Shown in pieces: positions 22,281-35,137 of a DNA stretch of 64,000 nucleotides. Location: assembly GCA_048013815.1 (NCBI GenBank), contig CM106585.1:5704001-5768000 (forward strand), read 5' to 3'. Each line of letters starts with the position of its first letter. Positions within the stretch are counted from its first letter, which is position 1. The position numbers were made by a program, and so were the translations under genes. This stretch comes from Setoptus koraiensis (Eukaryota; Arthropoda). The notes under the pieces are model-generated. The model had not been told where the DNA came from, did no database searches, and saw nothing but the letters and a program-made list of their open reading frames with translations.

Positions 22281-25200
22281 CGGCGTCGTCGTGATTGATA
22301 TCTAAAACTGATAATTGTCGCTGGGTGACTTGAGCCGACTAAAGTTGCATTGGCTGTCGCTGTTGCTTTGGTGGTTGCATTGGCTGTTGCTGTTGCAGTT
22401 GCTTTGGTGGTTGCTGTCTAACTGACACTGGCTGAGCGAGTTGAGTTGCGCGACTTTGCGCCTGCCACTGCAAATAAACACTGACAACAACAACAACAAC
22501 AACAGCTAAATTAATACACACACTCTGGCAACTATTTTCACTGCTTACAACAGCTTGTTAGCTGCTATTAGTGTCAGTGTTGCTCAAATAGCGACACACT
22601 CGCTGACACACCCTGTACGAGCTAACCAGCCACTTGTTCGCTTATTTCCGTATGGCGCGTCGCTGTCGTCGTTGTCGGTGTCGCTGTTGTCGTCGTCGGT
22701 GTCGGTGTCGCTGTTGCACTTGTCGCAACGAGCACTCGACGAGCGTGTGTGTGGTTGGCCGTTTGCGGCGCTATGTTATGTTTCCAAGATTTGCCGTGCT
22801 GTGATTTACTCGTGTGTGATGATGCTACGTTAACACTCGCTAATGCGTAACTCGCTAATGCCAATCGTATTGGCGAGCTCTGTCTCACGGCGAGCGTCTC
22901 CGCGCTTGCCTCTGGCGGCCGACTCGCTTACTCACTTGTTAGACTCAACACTGTCGACTCAACACCAACGTTGACGCTGTTGCTGGATCTGGCCGCCAGT
23001 GGCAACGCCGACGCCCGATCGAATAGCAATCACTCCCGCAGGGCGCCACCTCGCGGCCGAACACGGGCTTCTCTGGAGTTGCGTGTTGTTGTTCTCTGGG
23101 GGGGCCGGTGGTACTACTGGCCTAATGACTCCGATTCGCTGTGAAACGTTCGCTGTGCCTACGCTCGATGTTCGCTCGATGTTTGTTCGATGGTTGCGCG
23201 TTCCTCTGCGCGTTCGACGGTTGCGCGTCGCCAACGTCGGAATGCTCGAACGTTTGAGCGACGTTCGAATGTGCGTTCGAATGCGCCTTCGAATGTCGGC
23301 AGCTCGAGTGTGTGAGCGGCGCCTCCCCGAATGTTCGCCAATGAGTGGCTGTTGTTTGTTGTCGTTGTTGCTCGTTCGTGGCTGCCGGCTCGTTTTTGCC
23401 AGAGCGCCTACTCAATGGCTCAATTGGATATTGTTGTGGATATATTATGAGCGGTGCGCGCTGTTCAAGTAGCGCGTCTCTTTAGCTCGCACAATCTCTG
23501 CCAAGGGAGGCAGCTCGTTGTTAGCGTCTCTATTGGCTCTATTTGGCTCAGCAAGCAACAACTGCCGCAATAACCTTGACGCTACTTGTTGTTGCTGTTG
23601 TCGCTGCTTCTATGGCTGTTTGTTGTTGTTGTTGTTGTTGTCGCTGTTGTCGTTGTTGCCTCTATGGCTGTTGTTGTTGTTGCCTCTATGGCTGTTGTGG
23701 CTGCTTCTATGGCTGCTTGTTGTTGCTGTTGATGCAGCTCGCACTCTGGCACGAGTTTTAACGACGCCGCTGTTATAATTGTTGTTGCTGGCAGTGTGAT
23801 GTCAGTCAGTGGTTGTTGTTGTCGTCGTCGCGCTGTTGTTGTGACTCACAACTTGCGAGCAGCAATATATCTTGTCGTGTGTGCGCTGTGAGAGAGTGAG
23901 CGATGCAACGAAAGTCGAAAGTTGCAAGATCACCAGTCTAGCAGTCGCTAGTGCTGGCTCGACGACTCACTTGTTGATAACAATTCTAACTGGCTCACTA
24001 TCGCAGCTGCCTCTAGTTGTTGCTGCTGTTGCATGGTGGTTGCTGTTGGCTGCTGCTGCCTAGTGGCTGCTGGCTGGTGGTTGAGTTGTTGTTGCCGCGG
24101 CGGGCAGAGCGTCTCCCTCGCGCTCCCTTTCTAGCTAGCTACTCTGGCTGAACCACGGTAGACAAGCGCAACAACAACAAGCGCAACAACAACAAGCAAC
24201 AACAACAAGCAACAACAACAAGCAACAAGCGCAGCCGAAAGCAGAGGCGCAGCCAGCAGCGGAGGCTCAATGGCGCTAACAGTGCCGAGTTTACAACTCG
24301 CTCGCTTTGCGCCGGCTCATAGGCGCATTGGCATTAGTGTGCCAATGGCGATAATAAAAGTAAAGTCGCCAACAACAACAACAGCAACAACAACAACAAC
24401 AACATCGGCAGCCCCACAATGGCTGTTGCGCAACAGGCATAAGCCCGGCTCACGAAGCTCACCTGTTGCACAACTGGCGGCGTTGCGCATGCTTGCTCGC
24501 CTCGGAATGTGCGCTCGCCGGAGAACAGCGCTCGCCGGAGAACAGCGCTCGCGGGCGCTCCAACAGCAAAACTCCGACAACAAAACTCCGACAAGCACAA
24601 CTCCGACAAGTACACACTGCAGGCTATTGTTAGGCCTGCCCCCTCGCAGCCGGCCCAGCGGGCCGGCTCCGCCCGCCATCCCTTCAGCAGGCAGCCATCG
24701 CCTGGTCGCTTGGTCGGGCAGCCGGCGAGCTCGCCAAAGCTCGCTGGCTGGAATTGACGGCCAGGTCTCGAGACGACGACGACGACGACGAAGAGTTGCA
24801 GTCGACACAGTCGGGCAAGTACAACAGCAACAAGTTGAATGTCGACACACACACACAATCAATGCCGAGGCTCGCCGAGTGTCGTCACTGTGTCAGACCG
24901 CCAGGCGTCTCGCCAAACATCGCGCCACCAGCCACTAAAAATAAATTCATTATTCTCTGGCAAGCTAGCCCAAGTTCGACCATGAGCGCTGTCGATGAAT
25001 GCAGTAGGCGCGCTCAGTCGGTGCATGCAGTCGATGACGCCAGTGGCTCAATGCATCGATGGCCGCCGTCAGCCTTGAGCTGGCGGGCGGGCGGGCTCTG
25101 TCGTCGCCAGTGGCTCAATCTTGCCAGAAACGACAAGATTGACTTAACATTATTAGCGGCAGCCTCTGCATGCTCGCTCCCCATTAATCACGGCTGCTAT

Positions 25201-25259
25201 CAATCGCGGCCTCTGTCAATCGCGGCCTCTGTCAATCGCGGCCTCTGTCAATCGCGGCG
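25201..25259. repeat. 16-bp tandem repeat CAATCGCGGCCTCTGT
   Basis: Three identical units plus a partial fourth. Confidence 0.9.
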
Positions 25260-25410
25260 GCAACAAGTAGCCCATTTGCACTGCTGCGGGGGCCGCGGGG
25301 CCACAACTTTCCAGTTTGGCGCCCTCTTTTCGGGCCAGCCGAGCCCTCTAGCCCTCTCAATGGTGGCTCTCTCGCTGTCTGCCGCTGGATCACGCTGCAG
25401 TAATGCCGTC

Positions 25411-25543
25411 ATATTCATATCATTCTCGCGCAACATTCACCATATTCACGCGCAATATTCACCCGCAACATTCACCATATTCAGCCGCAATATTCACCCG
25501 CAATATTCACCATATTCACCCGCGAATATCAGGTGAATATCGG
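25411..25543. repeat. AATATTCACCCGC-type minisatellite
   Basis: About eight units of 14-22 bases built from CGCAATATTCAC and CATATTCAC, ending in an inverted GAATATCAGGTGAATATC. Confidence 0.8.
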
Positions 25544-26445
25544 AGCGAGTGCCCGACAAACGCTCGGCGGCTCACGCAAGCGGCCAATTCCAACTTGCGC
25601 AAGTGCGCAAAATCGCCAGCCAGCCCCGCATTCGTTGCGCACAAACTCAACAAACCGGGCCCCCCAATCCGTGATATTACGTCATACTACGCGTCTGTTG
25701 CACAAGCATTGTTTGTCAGCGCGCACACGCACGCCACATGCGAGCCGAGGCTCATTAGTCAGAGGGCTTCCGGTCGTGTGGTGAGTTGTCAGCGAAGCGG
25801 TGGCTCGATTTCGGCTCGCTCCATGCGAGTGTATAATTCGAAGTTTATAATTCGAGTTTTCGAAAGTTGATAATATTATTGTTGAACACAACAAAACTAC
25901 AATTATTTGCAAATTCCTTTGCACAGGCGCGCCACTTGCCTCTTGCTCGCCGGGCGCCCCCTCGCCACGCTCACAGGCATTCGCTCAGTCCGTTGTTCGT
26001 GAGGCATTTACCGCGTATTTATCCTGCATTAAACAGTATTTATCCTGCGTTATACAGTGTTTAGCCTGCTGCGATCGTGAGCGAGTATCTGTTAGCCATG
26101 TATAAGTTAATTACAGTGACCGCCATCTTGTCTGTCTGTTTGCTTGTCTTTGGCTGATTTTTCTCGAAATGTCGGCCAGCATCGACAGCGAGCGAGCAAC
26201 AAAACAAAAAACAAAAAACGGCAACAGGGGGAGCCCTGGCTTGTTTGGCCGGCGCTGGCAATTAGCGAACACGAACGAACAGCCCGCGCCGCGGCTTCGT
26301 GCGGAATTGATCGGGGTGCGTTTATATTTATCCTTTTTCTATTAGTTTTGTTTGATACAGGCCTGAAAAGGCGCTAACTCACCTGTTGCTATTATCGGCT
26401 ACAAATTGCGTTTCGCTCGCCCCCAGCCTTTGACGGCGGCGAAGG

Positions 26446-26446
26446 C

Positions 26447-26525
<79 letters not shown>
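26446..26525. repeat. Pure (CAA)26 microsatellite
   Basis: About 79 uninterrupted bases of CAA, the longest perfect microsatellite in the window. Confidence 0.95.
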
Positions 26526-29500
26526 GCGAGCGATTTCTCAAGTAACTAAGTTGTGTGTATCGTCTGATCATCGTGCGCAGTTGACAGAGAGACAAAGCCA
26601 GTGATTGAGCACACAAAATAATGATATTTACTTGTAAAGAAAGAGAGAAAAAATTGCGAAAATTTGTTTGGCGAGCTCGTTAGCGAAATTCTCTCTCGCT
26701 CGCTCTCTGACTCTTTTTTCTTGCGCTCGCTGTGTCGCTTGCAACTCGTTCCGAGCGAATTCATAAAGCAAATTCAATTCAGCAAATTCAGCGCTGCCAA
26801 GCGCTGCCAAGTGCCAGCGCTAAAACGCGATAATTCAAATCCAAAAGGCAGCCAAATTTCAAGGTGAAACTGCTAGCGCACGCTAACGCCACCACACCGA
26901 CAATGGATATAAATGGATTGGAAATCGGCAAGCGAGCCTTACTGTCGCTGCTCCTCTCACTGGCTTGCCGTGGCTGGCTTGGCAACGCGTTTCGGCCCGT
27001 CAAGTGGCTGGCTGTTCCTGGATTTGCAACTCTCTTTATTCATTTATTCATTTCATATTCTCGCTCTCTCTCTCTCTCTCTGTTTTTTTGTCGCTCGCTC
27101 GCGCTGCCTCGCTCGTATTTGCGCTGTCGCTTTAGCCAGCCAGCGAAGCCAGTAGCCGGCTGGCTGGCTGAACAATTCCTTGGCTGGCACCCGTTCGACA
27201 TTGCCGACACACACACACACACATCTACCTGTTGTACCTGTTCTCGAGCCACTTGTTGTTGCATTGTCGGCTGCTGCTGGCATCATTTGACGTGTACGCG
27301 CCAGCCTGTTTGAGCGTGCAGCTAGCTTGCCAGCGCCAGCGCCGTCGTCGTCGTTTAGTCGCTCAACCTGCTAGCTCGACGCTCGCTCGTGATACACCAA
27401 GGGTACACTCAAATGGCAAGCGAGCCATTTTTCCATTCCAGTGCGCTGTTGTGATGGAATGGAAAAATTTCCTCGGGCCCGTCGCGCGATATATTCGCTT
27501 GCACGTCAAATGTAAGCGAGCTCGAATTAGCGCTCGCCGACACCAGAAGTGAACAAGCCAAACAGCTCGCCAAACTGACTTACTGTTGCGCCGAAATCGA
27601 TTGTGTGTTACTGATGGAATTTCTCAATGTCGCCATCGCCACTTCCAGCTGACAATTGTGAATTTCGGCCGCCTCTCACGCACCTTGCGAGCTGCCCGGC
27701 CCGTAGGAAACTGCGGCTAAACTAAATTTCCGCTCGCCGGCCCGATCCGAGTTTGGCCCGGCGGCATCGCCGGTTACTGGCGGTTACTGGCGTCAGCGAT
27801 TACTGACAGCGTCGGCGGGTCGCCAAGGCCGCGTTCGAGCGCATACACAGGCATTGCGGTATGCCCATCGGTATTGTAATGTGATGTTGTATCGAGCCGC
27901 ACGCGACGGTAGGTGTGGCGCCGCGGGCGGCTACCGACCGCCGGGCGGGAGCGGGCAGCCCGCTGACTCAACGGCGACACTGTTGACTCGACAGCAACGC
28001 TGACAGAGGCTCGCCGATAGAGGGCCGCTGGGGCTGTTTTCCGCCTTGAAGGGAGTGCGACGAGCGCCAGCAGCGCCGCCAGTGTCACTACCGGGTGTAG
28101 CATTGATTTCGACAACAACGAGCCAATGAGTGGCGGATCGGCGGCTGAAAAGCACAAATATATATTTTTAGACTAAAATATAATTAGACAACAGGGGACA
28201 GCGAGCGAGTGAGCGAGCGAACAGGTAGCAAACAGGTAACTAAATAGGGTAGGCAGCTGAAAAGGGCTGCAATAAAAAGCAACGGTTCACCACTTTCACG
28301 GTCATCCCAAGCTGACAAGTTTAGCGTCAGCGCGCTCAGCCAGCCATTGAGCCAAGGCCAGCGAGACACTTTGCACAACAACGGCAGCAACGGCAACAAC
28401 GACGGCAACAACAACAGAAATAAGCGGTGGCGACAACGGCAACAAGCGCACTCAATAACCTCCATTCATTAGAGAGTGAACGTCGAAAGGCAGGCGAGGG
28501 TGCACCAATTTGCATTGTAAACTGTCTAAACTATTGTGTGCCCACACCAGCACACTGGATAACGGCTGCGGACAGGTACAGGCCGCTGGCCAGGTAACCT
28601 AGATTATCTAGGCTAGATAACGGTGGCGGCGAGACAGCGGCTGTTAGCAGTTGTTTGCAGATGAAAAGGTGCAACAATCAACAATGTTATTATTAGCCCT
28701 GTTGTAATTAACTGTGCGCGCCTTGATTGCTGTGGGGGCCGTCAGTGTGGCCTACACCTAGCTGAGCCTGCTTGCTAGCAGCGTGTGCGACGCCATTTGT
28801 AAACATCACTCTCTCCTCGCGATACCTGCATGCGTTTACCTGTATGTTACCTGTATTTTACCTGTCCGAATACAGCGAATGCACAATACGTACAGTGCGC
28901 ACAATACAGGTAAATAAGGTAATAAGTAGTGCGAGCTGCACGAGCAGACCGCCTACTGTCAATACGAGCGCCAGTGTGGCGCTTGAAACGGGCCGAGCCA
29001 GCCGAAATCAGGTTATGTCACGCCAGCGAGGGTCCTTCATTTGCATGCTGTTACGCCCGTCGCTCTGGCACAAAACGCGAACGCAAGCGGTGTAATTAGT
29101 GTGTGTTTAAACGGCGAGCTGAAACTAGGAAAACGCGCCACCGACTCGGCGGGCCAGCTCGGCGAGCTTGCCAAGCGACTAAATTTAGCGCAATCTGGTT
29201 CCTTGAATGCTGATGCTCGCCAGCCCGGCCGCCAGCTGAATCGCCGACAACAACAGGCCAGCCGAGCCGCCGACAACAACAGGCCAGCCGAGCCGCCGAC
29301 AACAACAAATCACCGAATCAATGTCAACCACACGCACGCACTTGTTGCCCGTCAACAAGGATATGCAAATAATTTCGGGCAAAGTTTCCTCTCCTAACGC
29401 TCTGTTTGTTTTCGCTGTTTTGCTCGCCGTCTCGCCGCTGGCACACGCGCAATTCTGTGCGCCTGTGCGAGGTGCCCAAGCGGGGGGCCCGTCATAGTGG

Positions 29501-32232
29501 CGCGGCTCGGGCGAGCGGCCCGAGCAGCGCCCGGGAACCAGCACGGGCAGCCTCCGAGAAACTCCTGTTCGACGCTCGGCACCGTCGCGGTCGAGCGGCA
29601 AACAGGAGTTTCTCGTGGCAATATTTGTGTTAGATGTAGCGGCGGCCGGACGGTCTTGGCGGCGCCCGACGCGGCTCGTGCGACCGTTGGCGTGCACTGA
29701 GCGTCGAGCGGCACAGCGACAGCTCGCTGTGCCGTCATGCTGGCAAGCCAGCAGTAGCTGGTAGCTTGTCAGCAAGCTTGGCGAGCGGCGCCAACGAGAG
29801 CATGTGACACAACAAGTGATGTTTGTATGATGAAACACAACAAGTTGATTGCAACAAATTGCACCATGACGACTTGTGATAACCGTGATACCGTGGTACA
29901 TATATATGCTGCATGTAATGCCACGAGAAGCGAGATAAGAGCCACTATCGCGCCGCCACTGACAGTTGTGAGCGATGCCATAAGTGATGGGCACAAGTGT
30001 CTCGGCAGTTGCTGTCATTTGCGCCCGTTTGCTCGATGGCTCGTATCTATTATACATGGCACATGTATGCATTATCTGGCCGTTTAGCTCGGCAAATATA
30101 AACATAAACATATGCTCCCATTGTGTGCTCGTCGCGATACACAGAGCGAGTGCTGATACATACCAGAGACGCCAGCCAGTCAGCCAGCCGGAGAAGAAAC
30201 AAAATCACTGCTGATACGATCATCCTTTTATGTAATAAGCGCACTCAATCTCCACACATCCACCGCATACCGCCATACACCGCCATGTACCGCCATATTT
30301 ATATCGCGACTATATTTATAAATATGTATATAAATATGTTATAAATGTATGTGGCATATAGCACATTCAGTCGCATACCCGCCAAAGTGCTATTGGCAAG
30401 CTAGTTTCATCTAGTCTAGATTCGGCTCGGCTCGGCTCGATTCGCTTCAATTTGCCATTATAAGCGTATCGTGTATATCATTATCAATCATATCATTGCT
30501 ATTGTAATAATTGCTGGGTGCACCATTGTTATTTCCTCGTGTCATCACCAGCCAGCCAGTAAGTAATTGCCATTGTATGTAGATATTGTGTGTGATATAT
30601 GTGTTGTTGTTGTTGTTAGTGGTAGTGGTAGTAGAGACAAACGGCAAACAACAGACGACGACTATCTCACCAACGACTCATTAGCCGATCGTTGTCATCA
30701 ATGGCCTACCCACTCTACTGCCAATATATTTTTGCAATCCAACTGACACGCAACGCCATCTGGCGTGCCGTGTGCATGTTCTTTTGACATTGTCGCCCCC
30801 ATCCACTAGTCGCCTCTCCATCCGCTTGTCGCCAAATATCTACCAAATTGAGGGCATACTGGCAGTCCCAATATGCCCATAATGGGCCAGTATCCACACT
30901 GGCCCGTATCCGTACTGCCCGATATCTGTATGCAAGCGCAAATCTATGGGCTAATGCCAATCTAATCATGCACGGCCAGTGATGATCGAAGCTGCAAAAG
31001 TTGCTGCATAGGTTGCACTTGCGCCAATCACAACCGAGCCCGAGTCTAAATCCAAATCAGTGCTGCCGGGGCAACTCCAAATCTAAACAGCCGACAACTG
31101 GCAAACAAGGCTGGCGCTAGATCGCCCTGATTACCCGGCCGCAGTGGAACGCCGCAACATCAGAAGTCGGGCCGGCCCGCCAGAGATAAAACAGCAGCCC
31201 AGTGAGTGCGAGAGAGCTGCTGAGACAGTCGTTTTCGTTTTACAAATGATACAAACGATACAAATGATGAACCCTCTCATCGTGTGCACCATTGCTGCTG
31301 GCAATAATTATCAATCCGGCTATATCTGGTGCAATTGATAGCGATCTTTGGTGCACTCGCAACACTTGTAAGCTACAACCACAAACACTCAGCGAGACAT
31401 ATGGAGCCAAGTAATGAGCGATCGTTATCGCATTGAGTGCACATCTTTGTTTGTTGGGCGCCAGGCAACCGCAATCAACCATCAATTAGCGCTGGCGCAC
31501 TGCGAGCCCATCAAGGCGCCACAATAATAGTGTATCAGCGCAACAGTATCAGAGTAAAAGTTTCAGGATTTTATCTCGCGGCAATATTATCAGAATATGG
31601 AGAAATGCAAACAATGGACTTGTTGAGCAGCCCAAGGCCCGAACGGTTGGCCCTGCGTATGGAGTCCATCAGCCGCCCACGACAGCTAGTTGCTATCTGT
31701 CACTGCGCCCCGATGAGCGGGGGGGGGGCACTCTGGAGACCGTATGATGGTTTGGCCACCTTTGTTGCGTAACAAGCAAACATTGTCGTAATCACCAACA
31801 CAACCCATTATCATCATCTGATTAAGGTTGTGTTGTGTGTTTGGTTGTGGCAACTACTGGCAGAATGTGTTGAACAGATATGATAATATTACCAGAGCCA
31901 GCAAACAATGAATGATCGCTGTTCGCAGGGTTGCCAGTAGGCACCTTAATCTCGGACGCGACTCGCAGCGAGCAAGCAATGACGAAATATTATCAATTGA
32001 ACAACAGCAACAACAATAAACACAAATGTTATCGCTCGCACAGATTGTTTGCATGTTCGCCAAAGCGTTGCAACAGCCCAACGACAACAACAACAACAAC
32101 GACAGCAACTACAACAACGACAACAACAACGACAACAACAACAACGATAGCAACTACAACGACTCCACTATAGCGACTAGCTGCAGCGAAGTTTCCAACA
32201 ACCATCAAGCGCACTTGTTGTCGCTGGTCGCG

Positions 32233-32263
<31 letters not shown>

Positions 32264-33346
32264 CTGCTGCTATAATACAGGCATGAATTTCCGCGATATA
32301 TGATGATGATACATTGGCTCTCGGATAGACTGTGTCTGTGTCGATGCAATAGGCACACAAGATGATGATAAAGTAAACAAGCTCGTCTCCTCTATCAAGC
32401 TGACGACAGCATTATTTCCATTTACACTTATTGCGCTGGCTAACACACACACACACAATTTAATAGTGTGTTATTATTTGTTTCCTTCTCATGAATAATC
32501 TCTCGTCGTCTTTAGATAGCTCGTTCGCTAGCTGATAATGGCTGTATGGTAATGGATACATCTTAATCAGATGCTCGGTGGCGCCAAACTCTTCCTCCAA
32601 TCAACTCTGTGACATCACAACAACCACATCTCTCCCGTCCGACTTTACCCGTCTATGCTCCCACCCACGCGCGTATGTCCCGATTGGTTTTTTTTTATTC
32701 GGCATGGAAAAAATGTTACTCTAGACGCCACTATTCATCGTTGGTGCGTATTCGCCGACTCGGTACTTTATCAAATGCGCGCAATGAAACTTGATCCGCG
32801 GATCTGGTGTCGTATCGCCCGTCTTGTGCATACGGCACGAAGCCCGTATTCTCGTGTGTTCGCTCCGAGATATTTGACGCGTTCAAGATGGGGCCACATC
32901 GGATACCACAGCTTGGCTGCCGCTCGGCCTCCCAATGGGTTTCCCAATTGGTTTAGCCCACGTGTTTATCCCACGGAATAAATCCATCCGTCGAGCCGAC
33001 AACCTGTCGAGCTGTTTGAATCTGGCGCCAGTCGACACCGTGGCACGGGCTCAATGTAAAGCGATCGCGATTAAATTTTTGTTGTTTGTGAGTGTGTGCG
33101 TGTGTGTTTGTTTGTGTGTGTGTGCATGATGAGCCTCAATGATATTGGATTATCATCATTATTGACTGACAGGCTATCTCATATTTAGCATCAAACAACA
33201 ATATTTATCACCACCTTCATCTATTGCTAACACTATTAGCACCATTAATATTGCTAGGTACATCCACGCTACAACACCACCCAAATTCTCACAACAGATC
33301 AGATCGGATTTGTGTTTAATTAATTAATTGCCTTACTTTAAACACA

Positions 33347-34495
33347 ATGAGCTTGTTGGCAAGGAAAGTTATCAATTGGGCCATGCCGCTCAGTTTTATT
33401 CTTGGTGGTATCGTCGTCAACTTGTTACAAATTGTTATATTTCTATTTGTCAAACCAATTAGTAAGCCGTTATTTCGCACAATCAACCACTATCTACAAT
33501 ACTCAACATGGTCTCAAACAGTTGCAGTCGCTGATTGGGGCTCCAACATCAACCTTAGGGTATGGCTCGCCGACGAGGAATCACACAGAGACTTCGGGGC
33601 ACGCACCGGTCTGGTTATCATGAATCATCGTTACGATCTCGATTGGCTGACCGCTTGGATGTATGCCGATAAAATAGGCACGCTGGGCGCCGATAAGGCA
33701 CTTGTGAAGGCCTCGTTGCGTTACATACCCGTCGTTGGCTGGGGCTGGGCCATCAGTGACATGATCTTCTTGCATCGTGACTGGAAAAAAGATAAGGAGA
33801 GCCTCCAAAAAACAATGGACGAGATTCTACAGCATCCCAGATCGCTTATATTATCCTTTTTGGAGGGCACACGCTTCACAAAAACCAAGTACGAGAATAG
33901 TGTGAAATTTGCAAAGGAAAAGAATCTCCCCATATTGAGACACCATCTATTGCCTAGAACGCGCGGGTTCATTTCAATGATGACGCACGTCATTGAGAGC
34001 AAGGCCAAAAACAAAGACTTAAAGTTTGATGTATTCAGCATGCAAGTTGCATTTACTGAGGACGAAACCAGTAAGGCCAATCTGCCGTCCGTGCTAAGTT
34101 GTGAAAAGGTCACAATATATGTCTATGTTAAAAAATTGAGCATGGACAATATCGATCTTAGCGATGAGAATTCCCTTTCCGATTATCTCTACAACGTCTA
34201 TAAAGACAAGGATGAGCTCATGGAATATTTCAAGAAACATGGCCGCTTTCCGGGAATTGAGAAACCCTACAGGCGCAGGCTCGCCTCCTTGTTAAACTGG
34301 ATAGCCTGGTTTTTCCTAACTTACACGTCCCTATTTTACGGTTTATATAAAGTTTTCTCTTCTGGTAACACCGTTTTGATGGTTTGCGTTGCAACACTTA
34401 TTTTAGCAGCTCTTACAGGTGTAGTCGTGCTTATCAATTCGACTAAAGTCAGTAAATCATCTTCATATGGGGTTACTGGCAAGAAGTCTAAATGA
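33347..34495 (+). CDS. 1-acylglycerol-3-phosphate acyltransferase, AGPAT3/4/5-like
   Basis: Intronless, 382 residues from the ATG at 33347. The enzyme transfers an acyl chain from acyl-CoA to the sn-2 position of a lysophospholipid, making phosphatidic acid in the ER membrane. Motif I (NHX4D) is NHRYDLD at 93-99, motif III is EGTR at 173-176 in FLEGTRFTKTK, and motif IV is LPRTRGF within HHLLPRTRGF. One hydrophobic segment lies near 14-36, and two more lie in the C-terminal 70 residues. The HHLLPRT and EGTRFT forms and the extended C-terminus fit the AGPAT3/4/5 or lysocardiolipin acyltransferase branch rather than AGPAT1/2. All catalytic motifs are intact. It converges on ATP synthase delta, with 165 bases between stop codons. 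Confidence 0.88.
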   Translation: MSLLARKVINWAMPLSFILGGIVVNLLQIVIFLFVKPISKPLFRTINHYLQYSTWSQTVAVADWGSNINLRVWLADEESHRDFGARTGLVIMNHRYDLDWLTAWMYADKIGTLGADKALVKASLRYIPVVGWGWAISDMIFLHRDWKKDKESLQKTMDEILQHPRSLILSFLEGTRFTKTKYENSVKFAKEKNLPILRHHLLPRTRGFISMMTHVIESKAKNKDLKFDVFSMQVAFTEDETSKANLPSVLSCEKVTIYVYVKKLSMDNIDLSDENSLSDYLYNVYKDKDELMEYFKKHGRFPGIEKPYRRRLASLLNWIAWFFLTYTSLFYGLYKVFSSGNTVLMVCVATLILAALTGVVVLINSTKVSKSSSYGVTGKKSK

Positions 34496-34512
34496 GGATA
34501 TGTCGCCTGAAA

Positions 34513-34518
34513 AATAAA
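34513..34518 (+). terminator. Poly(A) signal AATAAA
   Basis: 18 bases after the acyltransferase stop codon. A pyrimidine-rich TTTCTTTCAG near 34584 resembles a splice acceptor but has no apparent use. Confidence 0.5.
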
Positions 34519-34660
34519 CTACTAAATGTTATAATATAAATTCTCGAACAAGCGCCTTGAAATGAATTAATCCTTCTTTTTTTTTCTTTCAGATGTTTAA
34601 CACTTTTGTTAGTAATATACGCTAGAATTCAACATTATCTACATAAACCTGTCATAATAG

Positions 34661-35137
34661 CTACTCAGCTTTCAATATAGCCTCATTTACTTCGATTGCA
34701 ATAAGAGCCTCGGCCTTGTCCTCTGGCGTGTTAGCACTCGATAGTTTTGAATTGGCTACATTAAGGTTCTCTTGGGCCAGACTTTTGTCGAGATCCTCCA
34801 CTTGGGCCACCTCACTCGCTAGTATTTGAAGGGTTGAATCATCATTGATTGTGACAGTACCTGCGGCTACAAAGTACTTTTTGACCGCGCCTTCCTCCTC
34901 GTAGACTGTGACAACGCCAGGTTTCATGACGGCTAAAACAGGAACATGATCCGCTAATATACCTATCTGACCAGAGTATGAGGGTACATCCACTTGGCGC
35001 ACTATTTGGCCCTTGTAAAGATTATTTGCTGGTGACGCAAAAGTCAACGACAGTTGCTGGGCTGCATATCCTCTAGATGTTAACCTCCTCAATGAGCCGA
35101 CGGCTAACAAGGCCGATTTTTTTGCTAATACGTTCAT
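34661..35137 (-). CDS. ATP5F1D: Mitochondrial ATP synthase F1 subunit delta
   Basis: Intronless, 158 residues. This is the animal F1 delta subunit (homologue of bacterial epsilon), part of the central stalk with gamma and epsilon. Residues 1-22 form a basic, Ser/Leu-rich mitochondrial presequence (MNVLAKKSALLAVGSLRRLT). The beta-sandwich domain follows, with LTFASPANNLY, SGQIGILADHVPVLAVMKPG and KKYFVAAGTVTINDDSTLQ, then the C-terminal helical hairpin starting at about 118. Length and order match the family closely. The start is the only ATG that keeps the presequence. Confidence 0.94.
   Translation of the reverse strand: MNVLAKKSALLAVGSLRRLTSRGYAAQQLSLTFASPANNLYKGQIVRQVDVPSYSGQIGILADHVPVLAVMKPGVVTVYEEEGAVKKYFVAAGTVTINDDSTLQILASEVAQVEDLDKSLAQENLNVANSKLSSANTPEDKAEALIAIEVNEAILKAE

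Larger units (their letters stand above)
22281..33346. other. 11-kb gene-poor, low-complexity region
   Basis: No gene supported. It contains GC-rich, CpG-rich DNA with CAA/GTT tracts, CA and GA runs, and several minisatellites. Long open frames (for example around 24,300-24,900 and 29,200-30,100) have Arg/Ala/Ser-rich, non-conserved translations. An open frame at 32,655-32,981 (+) has a somewhat more protein-like composition but no recognisable domain. Confidence 0.5.

Noticed and set aside
24317-24938. Overlapping 170-220-codon frames on both strands
   Set aside because: They are generated by CAA/GTT and CGA repeats and have no family resemblance.
25411-25543. CRISPR-like alternation of short repeats
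   Set aside because: The units are contiguous and variable, without unique spacers, in a eukaryotic context. It is an ordinary minisatellite.
29185-30111. 308-codon minus-strand frame
   Set aside because: Overlapping frames on both strands, biased composition, and no signal peptide or domain. Not supported as a gene.
32655-32981. 108-codon plus-strand frame before the acyltransferase gene, and a nearby TGGCGCCAGT resembling an LTR primer-binding site
   Set aside because: No LTRs, no gag motif and no partner pol were found. TGGCGCCA recurs throughout this window, so the match is not informative.
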